Assembly: GCA_002118135.1 (NCBI GenBank)
Contig: BDIU01000179.1
Location: forward strand, 237,997-301,996
DNA from: Trebouxia sp. TZW2008
Lineage: Eukaryota; Chlorophyta; Trebouxiophyceae; Trebouxiales; Trebouxiaceae
Length of the DNA: 64,000 bases
Direction: 5' to 3'
In this document: positions 43,080 to 54,876 of the stretch, one piece after another
How the letters are laid out: each line of letters opens with the position of its first letter
How positions within the stretch are numbered: the stretch's first letter is position 1
Notes under the pieces: model-generated
Told to the model about the DNA's origin: nothing
Database searches by the model: none
What the model saw: the letters and a program-made list of their open reading frames with translations, nothing else
Position numbers and translations under genes: made by a program

Positions 43080-43809
43080 ATGTCGGTCAGTGATGCAGAG
43101 CGAGAGCTCTGGCGTCAGACGAGAAAATATATAAACGGTGAGGCAAGCAGACAATACATGTTCGCGGCGAAGTTTGACAGACGCGCAGAAGGTGACCGGG
43201 TTACTGGCGCGCAGATTATGATGACCGTGCAGCAGAGCTGCAGCTGGACTTGCGGCGTGAACGCTCAGCGCTTGAGTCCGCTGCTCATCGGCGAGATAGT
43301 ACCAAGCAAGGTGACGACCGCCATTGAGTGACGTTGATACGCACTTCAATCTGTAAGGCTTTGTCCTTGCCCGTTATAGAAGCAGAGCAGCGAAAGCAAC
43401 ACACCAGCATACTGACCCAGAAATGCAACGAGCAGCGCATAGATCTTTTGGTAATTTGCCAAATATTGCAGCTGATGCAATTGCATGTTTCAAGCCCTCC
43501 AGTATGAGTGTGATTGTGCTGCTTTGCAGGCTCTGCAGAAGGAATCAATCACAATGTCCTCTGAAACAGAAAGACTGTCTCATCAGCTGCAGCTACTTCA
43601 AAACGATGTCAAAGCTAAGCAGCTTCTGCAACAACAGAAAAGGTGGGTTTGGCATGTTGCAAATTGCTCTTTGAGCTTGCCTAGATCATGAAAGAAAGCT
43701 GCTGAGCGTTTGACACCACAACAGGGATAGGTATGCAAATCACTTGAAGGAGCAGCAGGCTGTGGTTGAGGAGTACACAACTTATGGCAACCTGTCAGTG
43801 AAGTATTGA
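43080..43809 (+). CDS. Small coiled-coil protein
   Basis: Three exons (43080-43199, 43530-43642 and 43725-43809) give 105 residues. The sequence starts MSVSDAERELWRQTRKYING, and nearly all the rest is charged and helical with heptad-like spacing (SETERLSHQLQLLQNDVKAK, RYANHLKEQQAVVEEY). No domain is recognised. Exons 2 and 3 are well supported. The end of exon 1 uses a non-consensus GTTACT donor chosen because it keeps phase; the better GTGACC donor eight bases earlier leads to a stop. It converges with the CTL gene, 223 bases away. Confidence 0.55.
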
Positions 43810-44032
43810 AGGGTCTCAATAAGACAATGCATCAACTGAAGCTTTTGAATGCAGCGCGTGGTGTCTTGAGAGAAGGAATGAAACTATGCCTGCTTTGCAC
43901 GTCATTTTGGTGCTGGGGATTTAATAACACTCAATAAAAAAAGCAGCATTTACAGCTGGCTAGTAGATGCTTCACTGACGTCAAATCACAGCAGTACTAA
44001 TTTACAGAAGGTCGACGCTGCACTCATGAGTC

Positions 44033-47000
44033 CTACCCTGAAATGAACTGAGATGTCCTGCCAGTGTCTAGAGGTACAGCACCCTGGTTTGCTTTTGCTA
44101 CTGCTGCATCATGATGAGCTTGAGCTTGACCCAGTGCATGCATCAGTAATGGAGGGGCAAACTGAGCATTGCCGTCATGCTCTTCACAGTCCTCACAGAA
44201 AGACAACAGAATGGTGTTGACTGCGTACTCATATACCTGCATTGCAGCACGCGGAGTCAAAATTCAAAACCACCAGCAGCATGCTCTGAAAGTTCTTTGC
44301 CATCATGCAGTAGATTGCAGCATTCCCAGCCATCATGTATTCATGAAAGCAGCTTTTGCACTCAAACGCGCTTTCAAGTAGCAAGCATACCTGAAGGAAC
44401 ACATTTGAGATTGTGTAGCCCACAATGACGGAGATTAGTACTGGCATCAGGGGAGATGACAGGTATGAGTCAGCATGCCCAACAGGATCATTGTAGTAGG
44501 AAAGGTCACTGAGTCCAAAGGCCAACAAACCACATGCGGCCGTAATGGCTATCTTGCCCAGCCTGAAGCACAGAAACTGTAGCTAATGAGCTTCATCCAA
44601 CATCTGGCCTTTCTCATGCGTACGAAGATTGGTGGCTGGCAAACACTGCTGTGTAGGGAAACAGAATAATGGCAAGTAGTGCTGCTCATGCTGCTTTAGC
44701 TGAGATCAAGCACTCAGTGAGGCTAAATGCAAGCAGGTACTCATCAGATCCTGTGCCTGTTGGCAAATTGACCTCCAGTATGATGATCATAAACCGAATT
44801 CATCAGGAAAACCAGTCAGGCTAAGGCTTACCAGACAACAACATCCACCATGATGTTTACTGCCACCAGACGCAAGGCATTATTGACCAGCAGCTGGATT
44901 GCTCTGCCAGCGCTGGTGCAGTAGCCTGTTCCTTTGACAGCCACCACGATGTAAGCATTCCTGTTAATGAACTGCAGGATCTTCTCCACGTACCACATGA
45001 AGCACCTGAAGAACAGCAGCAAGCCATGAAACATGCAAGTCTGATTCAAAGAACAGCACTGGAATGTGCAGTTTATGCATTGTTCACACAACATGCTTCA
45101 ATGAAGTGATGATGTTTACTGGATGGCCACACGCAACACACAGAAGGCGCTTTGCTAGCTGTGTTGATGTTCCAAGCTTCTTCTGCTTTTGCTGGACTGC
45201 AATAGCGGTCACAGGGAATCAGCAGATTTGTAAGTGCCAGTTGAAGCCAAAGTGAGTTGAGGAAAACTGGCAGTTTACAGTGCTTCACGCTTTAACACTG
45301 CTTTGAGCAGGTCATGTTGGGCAGGCTTGCGCATAGGAACAGAAAGCATTCAGACTTACTTGACGCATGCCATCAGGTAGTTCATGATGATATTGCCGGG
45401 GTTTGCAGCCTTCATCTGGCGGTCCACATACTCCAGGACAGCTCTGATAAACTGAACGACGGCAATGATGAAGCTCCCTAGGGCAATAGATCCCAGGTGA
45501 TACCTGTAGCAGCAAATTTTGCAACACTCATGTAGGTTTGCATGTGTCCATGCTGTCAATGTTATTGGCAAAGCCCATAGATGTTGCATACAACTCGTAT
45601 CCTGCACCTCAGGACTGAACAGCTCGCCTAACTTCGACCAGTCCTCTCAGTGCCAAACAGCCAGCTGTCCTGCAAGAGTTATTCAACTGCTCAACGTGTT
45701 GCACATTTCAAAAAGGGACAACTGGTTGAATCGAGGGTCATGTGCTTTAAGGCCTTGCTTGGCAACAGCTTGCATGACGCCAGCATGAAGGCAACAGCAA
45801 GATGCACATGACTGCATGTGCTACTGCAGCAGCAGTGACAACTGCTTGAGAGCTTGGTGGTGGTGGTAGTAACGATGGTCTTGTTGACAGCATCACAATG
45901 CATTCAATGATACGGCACTTCAATGGCCTGCACCTTTACGCAAACATAAGATCCATGCATGCAACAGCAGAGCTTCACAATAGCTGCACTGCCTGCCTGC
46001 TGTCCAAACCTGGGTGTGCCTAGGACAGCTTGCATGCATATCAATCAGTGTGCATGTTTGCCTTGAAACTTATGCAGTTGTTGTGCGTGAGTCCCAGGGC
46101 AAACATGCACAACACGACAAAGCAAGCCACACTTGAGGCAGACAAGCACAGCAACCAAGGCACAACAAGGACCAAAGTGCTTACCTGAATGTGGTACGCA
46201 TAGCGTAGAGGACAGGGAAGCGAGGCATGGTCTCATTATTGCCCCTGGTCCAGTAGTAGTGAGCCACTGCCAGGGCAATCGTCACATACCTGCAAGTCAT
46301 ACAGTGGCAATGGTGTCAATCTCAGGAATTTGCGCAGAAGCCACCAGACTTGCTGTCAAGATGCAATGGTCCTTTGACGTCACAGTGGTCTAGCTCACCA
46401 AAAGTGCACGCTGCAGCAAGTCAAAAATCGCACACACGGACTCAATGTAAATTTAGGTGCATGCCTGCAGCATTGATGCTTCTGCACCAGTGACCTACCA
46501 GATAACCTGATAGAAGCATGCAATGACGCAGCCTTAAGAGACAATTCGATTTATAGGCACCATGATGAGAGACAGAGGCAACTACGTACCCAAAGCCCAC
46601 AATGAACTGGTTTGTCCACAGCAGCCCAAAGAAGTGGTAGAGGAAGGCATACTCCATGTGCTTGTTCCACTCAAGGTCATAGCGGCAGTTGGGGTCATAG
46701 GCACACTGCTCCAGCTCAGCAGCAGTGCTGCTTTGTACTGCAGGCAGAGAACGCTCATGCCCACAAGTGCAGGGTGGGGTCAAGCATGTGATTGCAGCAT
46801 GTGTCAAGATCGTAGCAGCAGTTGGGTTCACGAGCATGCTTGTCCAGCTCATCAGCAGTGCTGTGCTGTACTGCATGCACAAGAGAACAATGTCCAACAA
46901 TGACTGTATTTGGGGTTGAGCTGATGACTATACTCAGGGTTTGTTTAGGGTTGACCCTATCAGACATGCCAGTTAGGTCAAGTTGCGATACGGCGATTGG

Positions 47001-50000
47001 GTCAAGACATTGTTGGTAAGGTCGCAGTCCATCTGTAGCTCAGCAATGAAGCTGCTTTGCACTGCATGCATGGAATGGCAATGCACTGATTTCCAAAATA
47101 GACCAACTTGTTCTGAGTCTGGGCAATGCTGTATAAGTGCTTGAAGGCAAATTTGCAATGAATGCTAGCCATTTCATCATCGTGGGTCTAGATTTAAAAA
47201 TTCAGCAAAATGACATGAAGCGTTTCTGTACAAGGATGTTGGTGCATGAATGCTTGTTCACATATCTGTAAGGCCTATATGCAGAGTGACATCTGCAGAA
47301 GCATGAGGCAACACTGAGTCTTTGCAGATCTTTTGCTGGTGTTGAATGCGCCTGCGCAAGCTTCCAGGGTGCCGTGACAACTGCCATGCAGGCTTAGGAG
47401 AAGCAGTGGCCTTCACCTGAGACCGCTGCAGTAGGGGCAGCAGCAGTGGGGGGTGGGGGTGGGGAGGCTCCTGCAGCGGCCCTTGTGGTGAAGTTCAGAG
47501 CCACAGCAATGTCCAAGGGATCGTATGTGGTTGCGCTGCTTGCGCTGCGGTAGACCGTCACAATGTCACCTGCAGTGCTTGCAAACTTCAGCATGCAATT
47601 GGCAACAGATGGTTGCTGCTGCTGCTGTTGCGGCAGCTGACAATGCAACTGCTACTGCTGCATTTGCAGCAAACAATGTCGTTGCTGACTCTGCTGTCCT
47701 AGAGCTGAATTGAGAGGCTGCCGAATTTGTGGCTATGCTGATGCTAACACTACCAATCCTAAAAGGCGCTAATTCTGGCAACGAGGCTGCTGCAGCCCTT
47801 TGTCAGCTGCTGCTGCTGCTGCTGCGACTAACAACGTGTCTGTTCACGGCAACAGAAAAGCTGAGGTATAGGCTGCAAGCTGTTCAGGTCTGCTGCTGCT
47901 GCTGCTGCCAGCATAGATGCTGACAGTGGTGCTTTATTTCAGCTTCAGGCTGCATCTTCTTGGCTGTTACTATTAACGCAATAGAACCAAGGAGAAATCA
48001 TCAAGGAGCTTCTTCCCAAGCTACAGCTTGATCATTACAAAGCACAGAGCATGTAAGAGTCAGGCCTGCAACAGCATGTGAAGCATGAAGCTTTGAATCG
48101 CACCTGAGCTGTAGAGGTAGGCTGCCACATAGACCCACCAAAACACCAGCGCCACCTCCAGCAAGAAGGGCACCAGCGGAAACAGTAGCAGGCTGGGCAT
48201 GTGTCCAATGGCCTGAGTCGCGACCTGTACATGAGATGGGCATGGGTTTGATATCCATTTGCATCATGCTCTTAGACAAGTTTCAAGACCATTTCTTCCT
48301 ACTTTTGAACATACTCTCATGCTCCTTTGCAATTGCAGCCTGCTGCATCTGCATGCAAAGCAAGCAACTCAGGTCAAGCACTTTAGCTGTGTTGCCAAAA
48401 CAGTGATCAGGTGTTGGGAAACCTCAGCTCGCGCAAATGTATGTGCAAAGAGCAGCAGCAGCTGCCAACAGTGAAAAGCTTATGCATTCTCAAGGTATGT
48501 GTGCAGTGCACCATTGTCAAGGCAATGCAATTATTGGTGCAAGATGTCAATGAATGAAATCTGCATAGAAAGATGGCACAAGTAGGTGTGCAGCTGACCT
48601 TGAGCGTAGCAACAGCAATCTTGATGCGGCGGAGCATGACCAGGGTGAAGAGGAAGAGCAGCACGGTGAGTGCCGTCATGATGTAGGCAACGACTGCCCA
48701 CACCTTGCGATCACCAGCTGTAGGGTCCGCTGCAGACCCTGCTGGCAGCTCTGCCGCAATGTACTGCAGCACCATACACAGAATGAATTAGCAAAAAACT
48801 CACAAAAAAGCACCATGCTGCACAGCACTGCAGAATCTTCCAAGTCATGATGTGAAAGCTGACGTATCTTTGATGCTGTTGCTGTGATCACCTGAGGCAT
48901 GTGACTGTTTATTGAGCTTGCTCAAGCTCACACCAGACAGCACATTAGTTCCAACAACTCCTGCTGCACTTTGACTCGGAAGTCATTCACCAGGTCAACA
49001 ATCTGGCGTTTGATGGCGCTCACAAAACTGTGCAGGCAAACATTGGCATCATCGCAGCCGTAAATCGTGAAACTCAGCAACATGTCATACAGATCTTGCA
49101 ACCTGAGATACGACATGCACAACGATAAAAAGTATTGGAACCCTATGGTCCCTTGATACCATCAAAATGGACGTGTTGCAAGTTGCATAGGTGACTTGGA
49201 AAGCCAGTGCAATCAGACCTGGTGTGAGTCAAGGCTAAAGAGCAATGAAGGCATGTCGGTCGAGTCAAGCTCACCTCGCCCAGCTTGCTTGTGGCTGAGA
49301 TGTCCCCTGCCTTGGCGTATGAGAAGATCGTGCAGGCTATGAAGCACAGGTTGGCTACAAAGATGGTGGTCCACACCATGACTCCACAGAACAGGCGCAG
49401 CACCAGCATCCAGATCAGAGACAGCACCAGCCCACCGCCAAGGCCTGCAGTAGGGTGATGCATTGTGGTTGAGCTATGCCTTATAAGCAGATAACTCTGA
49501 CGCCTTGCAAACCAAACTCATTGTCATCAGCCTTTGCCTAGTGGTTTCCAGCCATATAGTTTGGCAGTTACACATTTCCTTATGGCCTTACACATGACCT
49601 TATGTCAAGGTTGTTGCGCTACACTGTTACATGAGCATGCAGATGCTCAGGAACTTGTCAGCAGTGACAGCATTGACTGGTTCGTCCCAACATAAGCTGT
49701 GAGTAGAGGTTGCTTTCAGCAGTCAAGCCATCACAGCACCAAATTGTCTGCCCTTGTCAGATACATGGGCACAATCACAAGCACGGCATCAGATCTGATG
49801 CAATGATCAATCTGCCTCTGTTGATGTCAGAACTTTAGCGCCGCACCCACACTGTGTTGCTGCCAAGGCAGCTCAGGCAGTGACAACAGCAATGCACAGC
49901 ATGGCCCCCAACTGGGTGCTTTGCATCGCTGAAACTCTGGCTATCAAGCCATCATAGTACCAGACTGTCTGGCTCTGTCAGATACACAGGCAGAGTACAG

Positions 50001-52292
50001 GTGTGAGACAACCCAAGACCTGATGCTATGATGATCCATCTGCCCCTGTTGATGTCTGAGATATAGCGCCGCAGCCGCACAGTGTTGCTGCTGAGGCTGC
50101 CAGACAGACTGGTCAGCTGAGTCTCAGCCTGACTGATGTAGCTGCCTGCTGCTCCATACAGATCCTTGGCAAGCTGTTCAGGCAAAGTTGGCACACACCT
50201 GTACAGCAGAAGCACAGTGTGTTAAGATTAAACAATCAAAATGAATGACATGTGGTGATGAGGCTGCTCCTGCACACGTAGTCACATTTATGCTGCTGAG
50301 GCTGCCAGACAGACTGGTCAGCTGAGTCTCAGCCTGACTGATGTAGCTGCCTGCTGCTCCATACAGATCCTTGGCAAGCTGTTGGGGCAAGGTTGGCACA
50401 CGCCTGCACAACGAAAGCACAGTGTGTCAAGATTGACAGTCAAGGCTGCTCCTGCACACATAGTCACATTTAAGCTGCTGAGGGGCTGGTCAGCTGAGTG
50501 TCAGCCTGACTGACGTAGCTGCCTGCTGCCCCGTGCAGATCCTTGGCAAGCTGTTTGGGCAAGGTGGGCACACACCTGCAAGCACAAGAATAGTATGCCA
50601 ATGCTGCAACATGCTGATTGTCTGGATTTTGTGTTGACTGGTATCAACACAGGGTACACATAAATTGCTTTCACTTCAGATGCTTTGTCAACAGTGATTG
50701 CTGCCCTGCAGTCTCAATCAAGGGCATGATACAAAGTGCCGCTTGACTGGTCCTTGCATTGTCAGCATTGATCAGACTGCAGATTTACCTGTAGGATCAA
50801 TGGTATGCCTAGGCCCATACAGCATGGCAAGGTGCTGTGTTTGATCAATATGCTTTGTTAATGGCAGTGATTACATAGCGCATGCACACTTGCTGTAAAT
50901 TTGTCAATGTCCTGTGTCAACTGCTGACCTGTAGAACCAGGGGTAGGTCTGGGCCCAGTTAGCATAGCAGGGTCCTGCTCCAGGAAACTGGCTGGTCAGC
51001 TGGTTGTAGGGGCCACACCCTGAGCTTGCTATCATGAAGTTGTCCCTGTACTTCCGATACCTGGCCGGCACATTCTGCAACAAGGGAATGAGTATTAATG
51101 TCAGCATTACAGTCATGCCTTTGTAAGCATCAGATCAACTTCCAGATTCAGCGCTCATTTAGAAAGACCCCTTTGAGAAAAGGTAATGACGGCAAGAACC
51201 TCGAGTCTGACAGTAGGGTCAAGTAGCGTGGCCATGCTGCAAGGAAAGAGGAAAAAGGAGTCCAAGTTTATGCCAACAACTGTCTTGACATGAGGTCTCT
51301 GTGAACAGGAGCAGTCTAACATGCTGGAGTCACTTACAGCATATGAGGGACAAGAAGTCTGAGTTGTGCTGGTCAGGTTTGAGAAGTAGGCAGAGTCATC
51401 TGAGTCAGCTGCCTCGCCTGTGAGCGTGGATCTTGGAGAACCAATCCCAAGTGTCAAATCATAGTATGGACACCTGCACATACATAGGACTTGTTTGTGT
51501 ACCACTCTGCATCAATGTCTGTAGTCATGATAATTGTTGCTGCAGTCGTGACCTGGCTGCATTGAAGTTCACGCTGAGTCTGTATGGCGCAGCTGCGTTA
51601 ACTCAGCAGATGCATGCTGCTGATCCTCCACAGGCCACAGTGAAGAAGCTTCGGCTATTGTGAACAGGAAGGACATGCCTAACAAAGTCAAGCATTGCAC
51701 TGGTGCAGTAACATGCCAAACTTTGCAGCACAAAATGTCTCTGATATAGAGTTGATTGTCAGCATGATCAACATTCAGCGATATGTCGACAATGCAACAG
51801 AAGGGCCATGCAAAATGAAGTATCAGCATGATGAAGGTGAAGTATACAGAAATCGAGAGGTGGCAGCAGTACCTGTACTGATTGTTGCTCTTACATGGCA
51901 AAGAGCCAACATCACACAGGTCTGCTGCCCCAGGACATGTGCTGACACAGATTGAGGCGACCCAGGGCAAGTTGCTGACATTCAGTAAGGCAAAGGGATC
52001 CAGGTAGTACAGATACTTCTGTTCTGTGAGGTCCACTGTTACGCCTTGGTAGGTGTTCTTGCTTCCACACACAAAGCCGAACTGGTCTACCCCATGCGTC
52101 AATAGCTTGGGGTCGCCTGTGTAGCATTGGCAGATGAGGTTCTTCGCTCAGCCGAGTAAAAATCGAACATTTGGTAGATTTGTTGCCGTGTGCCGTACCT
52201 CTACTCCAGGCGAACCCGGCCAGGATGATCATGCCTATCCAGAAACCGAGGAAGAACAGCAGGAACAAAACGTCCCTGCATCGCCTATTCAC
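44033..52292 (-). CDS. Choline transporter-like protein (SLC44/CTL family)
   Basis: Fifteen exons give about 784 residues: 52199-52292 (5' end unresolved), 51873-52116, 51338-51473, 50929-51074, 50020-50198, 49275-49444, 48599-48763, 48104-48224, 47417-47569, 46590-46737, 46185-46289, 45360-45503, 44832-45005, 44391-44562 and 44033-44236. CTL hallmarks: NRRCRDVLFLLFFLGFW and GFAWSRGDPKLLTHG at the N-terminus, a Cys-rich first loop (CGSKNTYQG, CVSTCPGAADLC), then multiple helices including GLLWTNQFIVGFG, HYYWTRGNN, YHLGSIALGSFIIA, VLEYVDRQMKAAN, RNAYIVVAVKGTGYCTSAGR and a terminal LLSFCEDCEEHDG. The family moves choline or related amines across membranes. The first assigned exon begins in frame at a GTG with no ATG before an upstream stop, so a short initiating exon must lie above 52293. 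A Gln/Ala/Pro-rich loop (ASPPPPPTAAAPTAA) is unusual. Confidence 0.9.
46750..47080 (-). pseudogene. Two decayed copies of CTL exon 46590-46737 (5' part)
   Basis: On the minus strand, copies with the acceptor GCATGCAGT and the remains of SSTAAELEQCAYDPNC begin near 46872 and 47068. Both lose the frame within 60-80 bases. They lie upstream of the intact exon in the direction of transcription. Confidence 0.8.
49785..49880 (-). pseudogene. Decayed copy of CTL exon 50020-50198 (3' part)
   Basis: Read on the minus strand, it parallels the codons for NTVRLRRYISDINRGR and the following donor region, with a stop and indels. It lies downstream of the intact exon in the direction of transcription. Adjoining 49880-49960 also repeats intron sequence found after the intact exon. 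Confidence 0.7.
50285..50578 (-). pseudogene. Two decayed copies of CTL exon 50020-50198 (5' part)
   Basis: Copies begin at acceptors near 50403 and 50575 on the minus strand and encode VPTLPQQLAKDLYGAAGSYI and SQAETQLTSLSGSLSS-like sequence. The nearer copy is almost identical to the intact exon for about 110 bases; the farther one is diverged and stopped. Neither contains the 3' coding part. The period is about 180-205 bp. Confidence 0.9.
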
Positions 52293-53142
52293 CGCGACGC
52301 GCTGCGTATCCGGGAGTCTTGTCAGTCAGGCAGGCCAACGACAGTGATCCAGCTTATGCACTTCAATAAGGAAGCCGGAGCCAGCCTATATGCTACGATG
52401 CGCCATGTGCTGATTAGCTCCACTTACAGTGGCTTGACTTGTCGGTGAGTCAGGCACCTCTTCATGCTTCCTCCAGCTGAAGCACCCCATGCTGCTGACA
52501 CCAGTCGTGTAGTGTCTGCGCTGACTGTGTCAGTGCATGCGCAATATACTAAAGCACAAGGCAGGCAGCATGCGCGACACGCTGTGACACACAACACAGC
52601 GGCCGTCCTAGCCAAAGTTAGGAGGCTGCAGGCTATAGCGAACTTGTTGCTATTCGGCGAAAATTTTCGCTTGGTGAACTCTGATGCGGATTCAAAATTG
52701 CATGTGGTCGCATGTGCTGCACTGCATTGTGCCTGCAGCTCTTCTCTCCTTTACTGCAGATGTGCAGTGTGTATGCAGCATCTTGCATGCAATGCTTTCA
52801 GCACACTCCATAAATGTTTTTTGTACGTGTATACTCTAAAACGAAGCCGAAGCCAGCAAGTCAAGTTTCCATAGCAATCATTGAATGCTGTTGGCAACTT
52901 GGTGACTTTGGTGTTTTGCAATGTTGAGGACATATTTGTTTCTGAAAAGCTGATAAGCACAGTGTGCGTAGGCAATGCTCTTGAGAAAGCTGAAAACTTG
53001 CAGCAGTCGATTCTCAATTGCAGTGCTTGTGGCGGGAAGCCTGAGCGAGCGTTAAGTTTGAGCGTTATGCGTTCGCTCTGCCACTTGACAACGCTTGCGC
53101 ACGCGTGCCCGGCATCGCCATCTGCCTGTGACAGCGCGCAGA
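52293..53142. other. Divergent intergenic region between the CTL and BTB genes
   Basis: This 850-base stretch must contain both promoters and the missing first exon of the CTL gene. On the minus strand an ACGCAG acceptor at about 52306 precedes the first assigned codons. No initiating exon with matching phase could be chosen with confidence. No repeat-family member was seen. Confidence 0.5.
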
Positions 53143-54078
53143 ATGGCTGTTGACAAAGATCATCTGCAGCGCTGCCCTGCTGGTTTGGTAGGGCTATCGG
53201 ACGTCATTCTCAAAACACAGGACGTAACATTCCCGGCCCACAGTCAGATCTTGGCACTGCATTCCGCTTTTATTGCTGAACTACTGTCCCACACGGGCAA
53301 CTACTGCGTGCAAGAACCAGTAGTGATTCAGTCTGCTCTGCAGCCGCACGAGCCGGAAACTGTCAGAGCCTGGCTGCTCGGAATCTATGGCAACGGCACA
53401 CTGCAGTTAGACTCAGCACAAATGGCGTGGCAGCTGTGTCTGCTGGTCGATCAATTCGACTGTGCTCATATGCTTCAGCAATGCGAAGCGTTTGTGAGCA
53501 AGAGTATGGAGGCTGCCGGTCCAGCTACGACTGAGGAGGCTCTGCGCTGGATCGACTTGGCCGACAGGCTGAACTTTAAAGACTTGAAGGCCATGTGCGC
53601 TAAGCGCATTGCGTCAGACTTTGACCGAGTGCAGCGGCACCCCCAGTTCTGCAAGCTACCAGCCAATGCCTTGCAGCTGATCATGACTGAGCTGTCAGTC
53701 TTGCTCAAGAGTCAACAAGAGCTTGTAGGACAGATGAAAGCTTTGCTCTCAACCACCAGAACAGGCCTTGCACTAATGCACGTACAACATGATCGCTACA
53801 ACAGCAGAAGCAAACAAGTGACCTACAGCTTTTTCTGTGAGGAGGCAGATTGCAGCGGTCATGTCATGGTCAAACGCATAGTTTTTGCTGAAGAAGGCTT
53901 TTTTGTTGAGGCAGATGCTTCTGGCACTTACCACTGCAAGAAAGCAAAATGGAGCAAAACAATTCACCATTTGGATGATCGTGACATCAGATCTAATCTG
54001 TTATTGCCAGCAGACTTAGTGTCCTTGCTAGCTATGGGACGCCATGAGGTAGTAGGTTATTTAGATTTACAAGTGTAG
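53143..54078 (+). CDS. BTB/POZ domain protein, single exon
   Basis: An uninterrupted frame of 311 residues from MAVDKDHLQRCP. Residues about 15-50 match a BTB core: GLSDVILKTQDVTFPAHSQI then LALHSAFIAELL (D-V-x-L, F-x-A-H-x-x-x-L-A-x-x-S). Residues 100-200 (ALRWIDLADRLNFKDLKAMC and onward) look like the helical segment following BTB in plant BTB proteins. The C-terminus has no recognised domain. Plant BTB proteins of this type dimerise and serve as CUL3 ubiquitin-ligase adaptors; that role is inferred. An in-frame ATG 16 codons upstream (MRTRARHRHL) is possible but basic and unlike the family. No introns. Confidence 0.8.
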   Translation: MAVDKDHLQRCPAGLVGLSDVILKTQDVTFPAHSQILALHSAFIAELLSHTGNYCVQEPVVIQSALQPHEPETVRAWLLGIYGNGTLQLDSAQMAWQLCLLVDQFDCAHMLQQCEAFVSKSMEAAGPATTEEALRWIDLADRLNFKDLKAMCAKRIASDFDRVQRHPQFCKLPANALQLIMTELSVLLKSQQELVGQMKALLSTTRTGLALMHVQHDRYNSRSKQVTYSFFCEEADCSGHVMVKRIVFAEEGFFVEADASGTYHCKKAKWSKTIHHLDDRDIRSNLLLPADLVSLLAMGRHEVVGYLDLQV

Positions 54079-54876
54079 GTCATAGTTCAGCTGCTTTCAG
54101 TCAAGGCACATGTTTTTCAAACACAGCAACAGCTTCTCAAATCTGCAAGGTCAGCAGCTATTACTGTCTCACAGTTGCAGGTTCGCGCAATGCAGGACGA
54201 GTTTCTGTAAGTTTTGAACTTTACAGACAGTGTGCAACAGGGTCAAAGTAAACATCATGATGCTGCTGAATATGTCATGTTGTGATTGAGTTTGATGATG
54301 TGTGGTCTGTCCTCGTGCAATGTATGTTGAAGACCTGCTCAAAATGTCCAGTACTGCTATGACAGCAGAAGTGTGTCACAATCATTGATCATTTGTGTGG
54401 AACTAGCGCTAGCTTTCATTGGGGGAACTAAAATTTGACTGCAATAGAATAGACTCTAGGCTATCGGGCTACTCGTTTCTACCTGCTAGCAGCGCTGACC
54501 GACCGTGGCTCAAGTGCAACATAGCTGAAGGCTACATTACTCCTATCTTGAGACTGCAAACAAATGTCCGAGTTGAAGCAAGACCACTCAAGAAGCTGAG
54601 TGCAGTGACGACTCACAAAGCTGTTGACACACAATTCATCCACTGCAATTCAAACCGTAAGTGGTTGCAATGATCACAACTGTGAATATCATAGAGTCAT
54701 TGTTTCACCCTCAGACTGATCCTGGCCTGGATGCGTAAGTTATTGCGTGCGGTCCTGACTAAGAAGGAAAGCAGCAACAAAGTAGTGAACAGCAACACAC
54801 TACGCGCATTGGGCTGGCAAAATCATTGGCGGCAACAACGCTCACATGCACACATCACATGGTCATTATTTGAGGT
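54079..54876. other. Intergenic region between the converging BTB and invertase genes
   Basis: About 800 bases of two 3' flanks. TTTACAG at about 54223 supplies a TGTAA on the minus strand, well downstream of the invertase stop. Short frames here (for example near 54419 and 54731) have no family resemblance or matching splice partners. Confidence 0.5.

Noticed and set aside
48955..49122. Candidate CTL exon on the minus strand (LQDLYDMLLSFTIYGCDD)
   Set aside because: No acceptor and donor keep phase with exons 49275-49444 and 48599-48763, which join directly to give the normal CTL order.
51176..51245. Candidate CTL exon (LLDPTVRLEVLAVITF)
   Set aside because: Exons 51338-51473 and 50929-51074 already join in phase. 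This stretch has no matching splice sites and no CTL similarity.
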